Assembly: GCA_015655125.1 (NCBI GenBank)
Contig: JAATFP010000102.1
Coordinates: 1-64,000 of the forward strand
Source: Chitinophagales bacterium
GTDB taxonomy: Bacteria > Bacteroidota > Bacteroidia > Chitinophagales > Chitinophagaceae
Length of the DNA: 64,000 bases
Reading direction: 5' to 3'
Numbering within the stretch: position 1 is the first letter of the stretch; each line of letters begins with the position of its first letter. The notes under the pieces were generated by a model. The model ran no database searches. It saw only the letters and a program-made list of their open reading frames with translations, and had not been told where the DNA came from. Shown here in pieces: positions 53,591 to 62,107 of the stretch. The translations under genes were made by a program, and so were the position numbers.

Positions 53591-54085
53591 ATGAAAACCT
53601 TACTCGTAGTACGACATGCAAAAAGCAGCTGGGCAAATTTTGGTGAAGCCGATTTTGATCGCAGCCTGAATGACCGGGGTAAGCGGGATGCGCCGGAAAT
53701 GGCCATGCGGCTCGTCAATAGAAATATCAGGGTCGATGCGTTTGTAAGCAGCCCCGCGAAAAGAGCAAAAATGACGTGTGAAGCTTTTTGCGAGGTTTAC
53801 CGGGCCGATAAATCTGCCATAGTTTTAATCGACAAATTATATCATGCACCCGGGCATGTGTTTTATGAAGTAATCAGCGAACTGGAAACGATTGCCAACA
53901 GCGTCGCTATTTTTTCCCATAATCCTGGAATTACGGATTTTGTAAATACTCTCACCAATACGAGTATCGACAATATGCCAACTTGTGCCGTGTTTGCGGT
54001 TCAGGCCGATGTGAAAGAGTGGAAAGATTTTGATCGGGCCGGGAAAAAATTCTTATTTTTTGATTCCCCGAAAAGCAATCGATAA
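53591..54085 (+). CDS. sixA: SixA-type histidine phosphatase
   Basis: A 164-residue histidine phosphatase with RHAKSSW at the N-terminus (catalytic His in RHG/RHA) and the second catalytic His in FSHNPG. The family removes phosphate from phosphohistidine or small molecules. Divergent from the VF530 gene. Standard length for SixA. Confidence 0.9.
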   Translation: MKTLLVVRHAKSSWANFGEADFDRSLNDRGKRDAPEMAMRLVNRNIRVDAFVSSPAKRAKMTCEAFCEVYRADKSAIVLIDKLYHAPGHVFYEVISELETIANSVAIFSHNPGITDFVNTLTNTSIDNMPTCAVFAVQADVKEWKDFDRAGKKFLFFDSPKSNR

Positions 54086-54214
54086 AACGAATAGCGAAAG
54101 GGTTATTATTCAAAGACTATATTTAACTAAATTTCTGTTGAAAAATTTAAACTTTAAGTTATTGAAAGGAGAGCGCATTCTATACAGTTCGCTGAAATTT
54201 CATTGCTGGCGTTT

Positions 54215-54676
54215 TTATATTGACTTTTGAAAATATACAACCGTTTTATTGGGATTGTGGTAATAAGCGGGTGTTTCAACAAAACCAAATTTCTGGTACA
54301 ATTTCATGGCCGGCTTCATTGTATTTAATGTATCTAATCTCACAGAATTATAGTCACATTTCTTTGCAAGCTGCAATGCCCGCTTCACAAGTTCGCTGCC
54401 TATTTTTTCACCGCGATATTCCGGCTTTACGTACATTCTCTTGATTTCCGCTGTTAGTTGGTTCAACTTACGTATACCAATACAGGCAATATATTCGTGT
54501 TTATCCTTGCACAAAACAATTCCGCCTACTGGTCCGGCATACATTGTTTGGAGTTGCTCTAATTCTTCGTCAAAATTCTGAAACGAAAGGTCTATATCGA
54601 GTCCGGCCGCGTATTCTTTAAAAAGAAGAATTGCGGCATCATAATCCTCCTTTTTATCTGCTACAATGTATTCCAT
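54215..54676 (-). CDS. GNAT-family N-acetyltransferase
   Basis: A 153-residue single-domain acetyltransferase with the acetyl-CoA binding segment VKPEYRGEKIGSELVKRAL (motif Q/RxxGxG/A) and KLYQKFGFVE. Substrate unknown. It is core-like in composition, unlike the GNAT gene at 43840. Confidence 0.9.
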   Translation of the reverse strand: MEYIVADKKEDYDAAILLFKEYAAGLDIDLSFQNFDEELEQLQTMYAGPVGGIVLCKDKHEYIACIGIRKLNQLTAEIKRMYVKPEYRGEKIGSELVKRALQLAKKCDYNSVRLDTLNTMKPAMKLYQKFGFVETPAYYHNPNKTVVYFQKSI

Positions 54677-54772
54677 CGTACTATTTGAATTTTATTGTGC
54701 TTCTTATATCAAGGCAACATCCACATTTTTCTTTCACGAGTACTAAAAAATAATTTTTCCAAAAGTAAATGC

Positions 54773-54803
54773 AAAAAACCGTCCTTAGAAAAAGACGGTT
54801 TTT
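54773..54803. terminator. bidirectional terminator
   Basis: AAAAAACCGTC pairs with GACGGTTTTT over ten bases, with A- and T-runs on both sides. It lies between the recA stop side and the GNAT start side. Confidence 0.8.
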
Positions 54804-54938
54804 AATACTTAATAACCCAACTTAAAAAATAGTTCAAGGGTTAAGGGGTTAGTTGGTTAAACAAGTTATCCCTTTACCGGATCTCTTTCGTCGCATAGTC
54901 TTTGATCGATCGTTTGTGTTATTTATCTCGAATTAAAA

Positions 54939-55949
54939 CTAGCTCCCCTGGTTTTCTTTTATCTTTTCCCTGATTTTGGTTTCGATCTCATTGGCCATTT
55001 CAGGATTATCGATCATCAGTTGCTTTACCGACTCACGCCCCTGGCCGAGCTTGTCGCCATTGTAGCTGAACCAGCTACCGCTTTTTTGAACAATGCCGAG
55101 TTCGACGCCCATATCGATGATCTCGCCCACCTTGGAAATACCTTCTCCATAAATGATGTCAAATTCCGCCTGGCGGAATGGTGGTGCCACTTTATTTTTT
55201 ACAACTTTTACTTTGATATGGTTCCCTATTACTTCATCGCCGTCTTTCAATTGCGCCTGGCGACGGATATCCAACCTTACGGAGGCATAAAATTTCAGCG
55301 CATTACCGCCCGTAGTGGTTTCCGGGTTGCCGAACATCACACCGATCTTTTCGCGAAGCTGGTTGATGAAAATACAACAGCTGTTTGTTTTGGAAATAGT
55401 TGCTGTTAATTTACGAAGTGCCTGGCTCATCAATCTTGCCTGAAGGCCCATTTTGCTATCCCCCATTTCGCCTTCCAATTCACCTTTGGGTACGAGTGCG
55501 GCCACAGAATCTATCACTACCACATCCAATGCACCGGAAAGGATCAGCCTGTCTGCAATTTCCAGTGCCTGCTCACCGTAATCAGGCTGTGATATCAATA
55601 AATTATCTATATCTACGCCGAGTTTCTGCGCATAGTTGCTGTCGAATGCATGTTCCGCATCTATAAAGGCACACATTCCGCCTTTTTTCTGCGCTTCTGC
55701 AATTACATGTATTGCCAACGTTGTTTTACCGGAAGATTCCGGACCATAAATTTCCACCACCCTTCCTTTGGGTAAACCACCAATGCCCAATGCCATATCT
55801 AACCCGATTGAGCCGGTAGAGATTGCTTCCTGTTCCACAACTCCTTTGTCGCTCATCATCATTACCGACCCCTTGCCGAAATCCTTGTCGATCTTGTCCA
55901 TCGTTAATTTCAGCGCCTTGAATTTTTCTGATTTTTCTGTGTTGCTCAT
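54939..55949 (-). CDS. recA: RecA recombinase
   Basis: A 336-residue RecA: Walker [11 protein letters not shown], Walker [12 protein letters not shown]1 [14 protein letters not shown] and the L2 region [16 protein letters not shown]. It forms filaments on single-stranded DNA, drives strand exchange and induces the SOS response. Length fits. The promoter is at 56003-56031 and no LexA-type palindrome is evident in it. Confidence 0.98.
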   Translation of the reverse strand: MSNTEKSEKFKALKLTMDKIDKDFGKGSVMMMSDKGVVEQEAISTGSIGLDMALGIGGLPKGRVVEIYGPESSGKTTLAIHVIAEAQKKGGMCAFIDAEHAFDSNYAQKLGVDIDNLLISQPDYGEQALEIADRLILSGALDVVVIDSVAALVPKGELEGEMGDSKMGLQARLMSQALRKLTATISKTNSCCIFINQLREKIGVMFGNPETTTGGNALKFYASVRLDIRRQAQLKDGDEVIGNHIKVKVVKNKVAPPFRQAEFDIIYGEGISKVGEIIDMGVELGIVQKSGSWFSYNGDKLGQGRESVKQLMIDNPEMANEIETKIREKIKENQGS

Positions 55950-56002
55950 TTTTGTTTTTTTAAGTGATGTATCTGAATTTGCGTACTAAAATTGGTAGAA
56001 GA

Positions 56003-56031
56003 CAAATGTAAAACTTTTTATTTGAAACCAA
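56003..56031 (-). promoter_or_regulatory. recA promoter
   Basis: On the minus strand TTG (56029-56031), 18 bases, TACATTTG (56003-56010): a near-textbook Bacteroidota promoter. The 5' UTR would be about 50 bases. Confidence 0.8.
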
Positions 56032-56083
56032 CTAATTTATTTAGCATTATTTTGATAATTTCTTTAGCGTTTATTTTCAAGGC

Positions 56084-56116
56084 AAAAAAAAGCCCATTCC
56101 GAAGAATCGGAACGGG
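56084..56116 (-). terminator. strong terminator upstream of the recA promoter
   Basis: On the minus strand CCCGTTCCG pairs with CGGAATGGG (one wobble allowed) and is followed by CTTTTTTTT. It lies upstream of the recA promoter, so it does not end recA transcription but ends something transcribed leftward from the 56117-56380 interval. Confidence 0.85.
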
Positions 56117-56260
56117 AGTGTGTTCAAGCATGAGAATAAATAAGTTGTTTTCGTAGTGCCCCGGGGATTAAGCCGGGAGGAGTTAAACGGGCCTATAATC
56201 AGATTGTTTATTTCTGGATACAAAGAGAACCAAATTATATTATCGGAACAATACCCTAAA
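56117..56260 (-). ncRNA. candidate small RNA upstream of recA
   Basis: About 150-200 bases on the minus strand end in the terminator at 56084-56116. There is no ORF in the stretch. The sequence contains a stable hairpin (CCCGGcttaatccCCGGG) and a loose -7 like TATAATTTG near 56231-56239. No known RNA family is recognised. The 5' end is uncertain. The claim rests on the orphan terminator. Confidence 0.4.
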
Positions 56261-56267
56261 TAGGGTA
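56252..56267. promoter_or_regulatory. palindrome TACCCTA-aa-TAGGGTA
   Basis: Perfect seven-base half-sites separated by two bases, upstream of the MHS-type transporter gene at 56381 (115 bases) and the candidate RNA. Possible operator; no cognate regulator is identified. Confidence 0.4.
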
Positions 56268-56380
56268 ATTTTTGGTATGCCTTTTAAAAAATTTAAAAAG
56301 TAAGGCAATAAAACTATGTATTTAAAACCCGCAGGATAAGTTTCCATTAACTTTAAAGAAACATTCAATCAAAAGGCCAT

Positions 56381-57943
56381 ATGAATAATTCGGAAAAAAG
56401 CGGTATCGGCAAGATCATATTTTCGTCTTCGCTGGGTACGCTGATAGAGTGGTACGACTTTTATATTTTCGGGAGTCTCGCCACTGTTATTTCGCAACAG
56501 TTTTTCCCGGAAGGGCAGGGAACGGCCGCGCTGCTTTCCACGCTTGCAATCTTCGCTGCAGGGTTTATCGTGCGCCCCTTTGGTGCGCTGGTCTTTGGTC
56601 GCATCGGCGATCTGATCGGCCGTAAATACACTTTCCTGTTAACTTTGGTTTTAATGGGTGGCTCCACTTTTTTGATCGGGCTCATCCCTGGTTATAAAAC
56701 CATCGGTATGCTCGCGCCAATACTTGTATTGTTACTTCGCCTGGTTCAAGGACTTGCGCTCGGCGGTGAATATGGCGGCGCGGCCACTTATGTAGCCGAA
56801 CATGCGCCTGCAGGCAAACGCGGTTACTATACCAGCTGGATACAAACAACGGCAACGCTTGGTTTGTTTGTTTCGCTGGGCGTAATACTGCTCACCAAAA
56901 GCAGCATGAGCAATGAGGCCTTCAATGCGGAGTGGGGTGGCTGGCGCTACCCGTTCTGGATCAGCATCCTGCTGGTGGTGGTATCTATATATATAAGAAT
57001 GAAAATGAGCGAATCGCCCGTTTTTGCAAAATTGAAAAGCGAAGGCAAGACTTCTAAAAATCCGTTGCGGGAAAGTTTTGGCCACAAGGCGAACCTCAAG
57101 ATGGTATTGCTTGCCTTGTTTGGCGCCGTGATGGGGCAAGGCGTGATCTGGTACACCGGACAATTTTATGCGCAGAGTTTTTTGGAAAATGTAGTGAAGA
57201 TCGAATTTTCGCAAAACCGCGAGATCGTTTTATGGGCAATCGCTTTGGCCACGCCTTTCTTTTTGGTCTTTGGCGCGCTGAGCGATAAGATCGGGAGGAA
57301 GTGGATCATGCTCACGGGCATGTTGCTCGGCGTAATTTTTTACCGGCCGATATTTGGAACGTTGTTGAAAGATGCGAATGCAAAAGAATGGATGCAGCAT
57401 CTGGAAGACGATCACACAGAAAAAAAATTAAGCTTTGCCGAAAAAGATGAAGTATTAAAAACTGACACGATAATCACCGGACACGAGATGGTTATTAAAA
57501 GTGAAATAAAAAGTGTTTATAAATTTCAGGGAAGCCTGTTTACAAAAAACTGGTCCGTTGCTGCGCAGGTAGCGGGATTCCGGCAGATAGGAGAAGCTCA
57601 ATACGGCCCGGTTAAATATTCAAATATCATTCTAAATCCGTCGCTCAAAATAAAATTCATTGCCCTCATCTGGATTATGATTCTCTTCGTCACCATGGTA
57701 TACGGACCAATCGCGGCTTTTTTAGTCGAGCTTTTTCCAACGAAGATCAGATACACTTCGATGAGTTTGCCGTATCATATCGGCAACGGTGTTTTTGGCG
57801 GATTGGTTCCGTTTATCGCCACGTTGATCACTACTTTCAAAGGTTCTACGCCGCTGTCCGGCTTGTGGTACCCGATCGGCGTTGCTGCCGTTTGCTTTGT
57901 TATCGGCGCAATTTATTTAAACAATAAAAACATCCACGATTGA
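56381..57943 (+). CDS. MHS-family MFS transporter with a soluble insertion
   Basis: A 520-residue transporter with the metabolite:H+ symporter features: LIEWYDFYIFGSLATV, FGRIGDLIGRK and LALGGEYGGAATYVAEHA. It imports an organic acid or osmolyte with protons. About 90 residues (roughly 335-430), soluble and charged, separate the helices in the second half, longer than in ProP or KgtP. The gene at 57964 follows immediately (20 bases after the stop). Confidence 0.88.
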   Translation: MNNSEKSGIGKIIFSSSLGTLIEWYDFYIFGSLATVISQQFFPEGQGTAALLSTLAIFAAGFIVRPFGALVFGRIGDLIGRKYTFLLTLVLMGGSTFLIGLIPGYKTIGMLAPILVLLLRLVQGLALGGEYGGAATYVAEHAPAGKRGYYTSWIQTTATLGLFVSLGVILLTKSSMSNEAFNAEWGGWRYPFWISILLVVVSIYIRMKMSESPVFAKLKSEGKTSKNPLRESFGHKANLKMVLLALFGAVMGQGVIWYTGQFYAQSFLENVVKIEFSQNREIVLWAIALATPFFLVFGALSDKIGRKWIMLTGMLLGVIFYRPIFGTLLKDANAKEWMQHLEDDHTEKKLSFAEKDEVLKTDTIITGHEMVIKSEIKSVYKFQGSLFTKNWSVAAQVAGFRQIGEAQYGPVKYSNIILNPSLKIKFIALIWIMILFVTMVYGPIAAFLVELFPTKIRYTSMSLPYHIGNGVFGGLVPFIATLITTFKGSTPLSGLWYPIGVAAVCFVIGAIYLNNKNIHD

Positions 57944-57963
57944 TCATCGTAAAAAATATTTGT

Positions 57964-58236
57964 ATGAACGCAGTAAAAAAATATTTGGGAATCATCTGGA
58001 TCATCTCAGGCCCGGCTGTGATCGTCTTCATGATCCTGCAGGCCATCGAAAAGATCGGCGCAGCAAACAACAAAGCAGCCGGCATTACCGACGCCGTGCT
58101 GAAAGCAGCCGCTACCTGCGAGGCGCACAATACCCTGCTTCAATGGAGCATCATTATCCTCATCTTTTTACCGATCGCCATCGGGATGATGATATTCGGG
58201 AAGTATTGCTTGTCGGGGGAATATGCCGATGATTAA
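57964..58236 (+). CDS. small two-helix membrane protein, transporter partner candidate (DUF6814-like)
   Basis: A 90-residue protein with two membrane helices (YLGIIWIISGPAVIVFMILQ and LLQWSIIILIFLPIAIGMMIF) and a polar loop between them. It starts 20 bases after the MHS transporter stop. I recall small proteins of this kind next to such transporters (DUF6814-like), but the family name is from memory. Possibly a small subunit. The start at MNAVKK is preferred. Confidence 0.7.
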   Translation: MNAVKKYLGIIWIISGPAVIVFMILQAIEKIGAANNKAAGITDAVLKAAATCEAHNTLLQWSIIILIFLPIAIGMMIFGKYCLSGEYADD

Positions 58237-58239
58237 ACG

Positions 58240-58266
58240 TAGGAACGCGCCACAGGCACGTTCCTA
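58240..58266. terminator. TAGGAACG hairpin between convergent genes
   Basis: TAGGAACG (58240-58247) pairs with CGTTCCTA (58259-58266), with CC/GG in the loop. It starts 3 bases after the small membrane protein gene and lies 8 bases from the carbonic anhydrase stop, so it can serve both. Confidence 0.75.
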
Positions 58267-58274
58267 TGAAAAGA

Positions 58275-58907
58275 TTACAGATTATCATATTCATATAACG
58301 GGTCAATTTTTGATTCATGATCCATTTCACAAACAGGTTTAATGATGCCGTCGCCCAAACCGTACACCCAACCGTGTAATTGCGGGCGCTGATCCTGTTT
58401 CCAGGCTTTTTGAATGATGGATGTTTTTGCGAGATTGAACACCTGTTCAATCACGTTCAATTCAACGAGTTTGTCCACGCGCTCTTCTTCCGTTGGCAAC
58501 ACATCCACCACATCGCGCTGGTGACGATACGTATCTTTGATTTCTTTCAGCCAATGATTGATGATGCCGTAATGGTGATTATGCATGGCTGCCTTTACGC
58601 CACCACAACCATGATGACCGCAAACGATCACGTGTTCTACTTTCAACACTTCCACAGCATATTGCAAAACGCTCAGCATGTTTATATCGGTATTTACCAC
58701 CAGATTGGCAATGTTCCTATGCACGAAGATCTCACCCGGTTCGGTGCCTGTGATCTTATCTGCAGGAACGCGGCTATCGGCACAGCCGATCCATAAAAAC
58801 TTGGGCGATTGCTGACGCGATAACCTTTCAAAAAATTCCGGGTCCGTCTTTTTTTGTTCTATGGCCCAGGCTTTGTTCTCCAATAATAATTTTTCGTAAG
58901 GGAGCAT
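58275..58907 (-). CDS. can: beta-class carbonic anhydrase
   Basis: A 210-residue enzyme with zinc ligands Cys in WIGCADSRVP (Cys-Asp-Arg triad), His and Cys in VCGHHGCGG. It converts CO2 and bicarbonate. The SulP-type transporter lies upstream on the same strand (94 bases), so bicarbonate made or taken up may be handled together. Confidence 0.95.
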   Translation of the reverse strand: MLPYEKLLLENKAWAIEQKKTDPEFFERLSRQQSPKFLWIGCADSRVPADKITGTEPGEIFVHRNIANLVVNTDINMLSVLQYAVEVLKVEHVIVCGHHGCGGVKAAMHNHHYGIINHWLKEIKDTYRHQRDVVDVLPTEEERVDKLVELNVIEQVFNLAKTSIIQKAWKQDQRPQLHGWVYGLGDGIIKPVCEMDHESKIDPLYEYDNL

Positions 58908-59001
58908 AAAATGTTTTTTTATTTTAATTAATTAGTTCTTTGAGCGATACTTATTTTGTTTTTTGCTTTAAGGCTATAAGATATCGTATTGCCCCATTTA
59001 C

Positions 59002-60579
59002 TCAGTGCGCCGAATCATCTACGTAAGGCTTCCCCGGATCGATCAGCTTGTGCGACTCGTTATACGTACTCTTATTCAGCGTTACATCAATGTTCTTGTG
59101 TGCCGCATGCGACATGAATTCATTGATGGTTTCGATGATATCCTTGTCGATGAATTCCGCTTTCGTAAGATCGATCATCAGTTTGCTGTTTTCGGGAATA
59201 TCTTCCAAAACCTTTTTGAGCTTGGGTTTACTGAAAAATGAAATGTCCTTCCTCAGTCTTACCAGGTAATAATCTTTATCTTTCACCGTGAATATCGCCG
59301 TACGGAAGTTACTGCGGATGATATAAAATATCCCGGCCGCAATACCAATGAGTACGCCTTTTAAAAGGTCCGTAAGAACAATTGCCACGATCGTGATTAC
59401 AAAAGGCATGAACTGGTCCCAGCCGCGTTTATAGTAATCGACAAATAAAGGGAGTTTCGCCAGTTTATACCCGGTGAATACCAATATTGCAGCCAACGCG
59501 GCAAGCGGAATAAGATTGAGAAGATCAGGCACAAAAAACACGCAGAGCAAAATCAGTACCCCATGTAAGATTGTACTGGTCTTTGTTTTGGCACCCGCAT
59601 TTACATTGGCACTGCTTCGCACAATCACGCTTGTCAAAGGAAGTCCGCCCAATAACCCACTCACGATATTTCCAGTTCCCTGCGCCACCAGTTCACGGTT
59701 GGAAGGGGTTGCTCTTTTCAACGGATCGAGTTTGTCTACCGCTTCTATACCCAGCAACGTTTCCAGCGACGCCACCAATGCCAGTGTTACTGCTGTGATC
59801 CATACATCTGCATTTGTAATAAACGACCAATCCGGCAATTTGAAAAAAGAAAGAAATTCCGATAGTGAACCCGCTACCGGAATATTCACCAGCTGTGCAT
59901 TGGAGCTGGTGAGTTTATGATCGAAATCACTGAGAAACATATTAGTCAGAACGCCCATCACCACTACTACCAACGGGCCGCTGAGCACATTAAAGATTTT
60001 CTTGCTCTTGACCCATTTTGTTTCAAAAACGATCAATGTGATAAGGCCAAAAATACCGATGAACATCGCTATCGGCGTAAGATGGTTGAGTGAATGCAAT
60101 ACAGATGAAAAAGTGTTTTCGCCGGTAGCTTCGATAAAAGTTTCATCACCTTCAAAACTGGTCTTGTACCCTACCAGGTACGGCACTTGTTTAAGGATAA
60201 GAATAATACCGATAGCAGCCAGCATCCCTTTGATCACGCTGTTGGGTATATAATCACCTATTACGCCGAGTTTGCAAACGCCCATCAAAATCTGGAAGAT
60301 CCCGGCTAATACAACCGCCAGGAAAAACGCTTCCACAACCGGCATCTTTAATACTGCAGCGGCCACAATTGCCGTAAGGCCCGCAGCAGGGCCGCTTACG
60401 CTCAAGTGACTTTTGCTAACCAGCCCTACTATTATACCTCCCGTCATGCCGGCAATCAGGCCGGAAAACGGAGGGAGGCCACTTGCTACGGCCACGCCAA
60501 GGCACAGCGGTACGGCCACGAGAAATACTACGATGGATGCAGGAAAATCCGAGCCCACACCCTGAAAATATTTTTTCAT
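59002..60579 (-). CDS. SulP-family anion (bicarbonate/sulfate) transporter
   Basis: A 525-residue transporter. A membrane domain of about 12-14 helices begins DFPASIVVFLVAVPLCLGVA, and GGIIVGLVSKSHLSVSGPAAGL is the SulP signature; a C-terminal STAS domain (LMIDLTKAEFIDKDIIETI) follows. SulP members transport sulfate, bicarbonate or other anions. The pairing with carbonic anhydrase suggests bicarbonate. The start MKKYFQG lies just upstream of the membrane domain. Confidence 0.92.
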   Translation of the reverse strand: MKKYFQGVGSDFPASIVVFLVAVPLCLGVAVASGLPPFSGLIAGMTGGIIVGLVSKSHLSVSGPAAGLTAIVAAAVLKMPVVEAFFLAVVLAGIFQILMGVCKLGVIGDYIPNSVIKGMLAAIGIILILKQVPYLVGYKTSFEGDETFIEATGENTFSSVLHSLNHLTPIAMFIGIFGLITLIVFETKWVKSKKIFNVLSGPLVVVVMGVLTNMFLSDFDHKLTSSNAQLVNIPVAGSLSEFLSFFKLPDWSFITNADVWITAVTLALVASLETLLGIEAVDKLDPLKRATPSNRELVAQGTGNIVSGLLGGLPLTSVIVRSSANVNAGAKTKTSTILHGVLILLCVFFVPDLLNLIPLAALAAILVFTGYKLAKLPLFVDYYKRGWDQFMPFVITIVAIVLTDLLKGVLIGIAAGIFYIIRSNFRTAIFTVKDKDYYLVRLRKDISFFSKPKLKKVLEDIPENSKLMIDLTKAEFIDKDIIETINEFMSHAAHKNIDVTLNKSTYNESHKLIDPGKPYVDDSAH

Positions 60580-60645
60580 TGAAATGCTTTAAAAATTAAC
60601 AGGAATAACAGGCACACGAACACATGTGCTGAGAAATTTCGTTAA

Positions 60646-60927
60646 TCAGGCATTCGGCGGTGGAGCGATGATATCGGTGATGGGAGGTTTGTGCAATGCA
60701 ATCTTTCTGATACAGAACTGCTGACGTTCAACATAAACATATTGCGGCGCAAAGTCAAGGAAAATGAGATCTTTTCCGGGTTCGAGAGATTTGCATTTCT
60801 CGATCTTTGCTTTACATACTTCTTCCTCTACAAACTGGTTGTCAAACAAAGCCTTTCCCATTTGCTTGATGGGCAAAAACTGGATACTTACGATGAAAAG
60901 GAATAATATGGTAAAGAATTTCCGCAT
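60646..60927 (-). CDS. small exported protein next to the SulP gene
   Basis: A 93-residue exported-looking protein with a hydrophobic start (MRKFFTILFLFIVSIQF) and three Cys residues. No family seen. It is upstream of the SulP/carbonic anhydrase genes on the same strand. The start at 60927 is used because the longer frame includes part of an intergenic repeat. A -7-like TATTTTCG lies just upstream. Confidence 0.65.
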   Translation of the reverse strand: MRKFFTILFLFIVSIQFLPIKQMGKALFDNQFVEEEVCKAKIEKCKSLEPGKDLIFLDFAPQYVYVERQQFCIRKIALHKPPITDIIAPPPNA

Positions 60928-61026
60928 TGAACACTGCGAAAATAGCGAAAAATGAGAAATAAGAAATACGAAATGAGGAATAAGAAAGGAAAAGTTCAGA
61001 GGTGCAGGAGTGTAGAAGTTGGTTGG

Positions 61027-61143
61027 AACGGATAATTTTATAACGGATAATAGATAATTTTCCCATTTTGAAAAAGTGGATGTTTTTGCAAACAATTCTT
61101 CGGTTGAACGAATTAGCCGTTATCCGTTATAAAATTATCCATT
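61027..61143. repeat. long inverted repeat of the GGATAATTTTATAA word
   Basis: Arm 61027-61050 (AACGGATAATTTTATAACGG...) pairs with 61120-61143 with one mismatch in 24 bases. It starts 4 bases from the fabG stop (minus strand) and likely ends that transcript. Confidence 0.85.
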
Positions 61144-61146
61144 ACG

Positions 61147-61899
61147 TCAGATGTTCAATCCTCCGCAGGCGCTGATGGTTTGCCCGGTGATATAGCTGCT
61201 CAGATCGCTTGCAAGAAACAGGGTAACATTGGCGATATCTTCCGTGCTGGCAAATCTTCCCAACGGAATCCCGGCCTTGTATTTTTCCGCACCTTCGCCT
61301 TCTTTTAAATAACTTGTCATGTCCGTTTCTACAAAACCCGGCGCTATGGCGTTGCTGCGGATATTGCGGCTGCCTAATTCTTTGGCCACACTTTTCGTGA
61401 ACCCGATGATGCCGGCTTTACTGGCTGCATAGCTGCTTTGGCCCGCATTTCCCATTTCACCAATCACGCTGCTCATATTGATAATGCTACCGCTTTTTGC
61501 TTTCATCATCGGGCGGATCACTTGCTTCGTCATATTAAAGACGCTTTTCAGGTTCACTGTCATCACTTCGTCCCATTGTTCGGGTGTCATGCGCAGCAAC
61601 AAATTATCTTTTGAAATACCGGCATTGTTTACACAGGTATCGATTTTTCCAAATTCTTTCAATACATCATTTACAAAAACTTCGCAGGCCGCAAAATCTG
61701 CCGCATTTGTTTTATACCCTTTCACCACTACGCCATTCGTGTTAAGCTTTTGCTCAATGGCCACAGCTTTTTCGGCGCTGCTGTCGCTTACATAACTGAA
61801 GGCCACTTTTGCCCCGTGTTCTGCGAATTTCATTACGATGGCCTCTCCGATGCCGCGCGCGGCGCCTGTTACAATAGCAACTTTTCCTTCTAATAACAT
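61147..61899 (-). CDS. fabG: 3-oxoacyl-[acyl-carrier-protein] reductase
   Basis: A 250-residue short-chain dehydrogenase: TGAARGIGEAI (NADP binding), NNAGISKDN, catalytic Ser-Tyr-Lys in SSYAASKAG (with SSVIGEMG), and ending GQTISACGGLNI. FabG reduces 3-oxoacyl-ACP in each elongation cycle of fatty acid synthesis. No other fab genes are adjacent, so specificity is from similarity. Confidence 0.92.
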   Translation of the reverse strand: MLLEGKVAIVTGAARGIGEAIVMKFAEHGAKVAFSYVSDSSAEKAVAIEQKLNTNGVVVKGYKTNAADFAACEVFVNDVLKEFGKIDTCVNNAGISKDNLLLRMTPEQWDEVMTVNLKSVFNMTKQVIRPMMKAKSGSIINMSSVIGEMGNAGQSSYAASKAGIIGFTKSVAKELGSRNIRSNAIAPGFVETDMTSYLKEGEGAEKYKAGIPLGRFASTEDIANVTLFLASDLSSYITGQTISACGGLNI

Positions 61900-61950
61900 G
61901 ATGATCGTTTTAGTTTATATAATGGGCGGTAAAAGTAAATAAATATTCGT

Positions 61951-62079
61951 GTCACTGCGAGTGAATTACGGCGATTTATTGCCGTACTGCGAGGAAGATA
62001 CGTCGCGCAGAAGACTGAGAGCAATCTCATCATGTTTTCCTTCCGCTCAGGAGATTTGCCGCGCTTCGCTCTCATTGAC
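61951..62079. repeat. degenerate CACTGCGAG...CAATCTC palindromic element
   Basis: A 129-base stretch that starts GTCACTGCGAG and ends CTCTCATTGAC, with GAGATTTGCCGCGCTTCGC inside, related to 20626-20687 and to a widely distributed bacterial element of the type TGCGAGGAGCGAAGC...GCAATCTC. Non-coding. Confidence 0.5.
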
Positions 62080-62107
62080 CAATGCCGATCTGCGCATCGG
62101 CGGCAAT

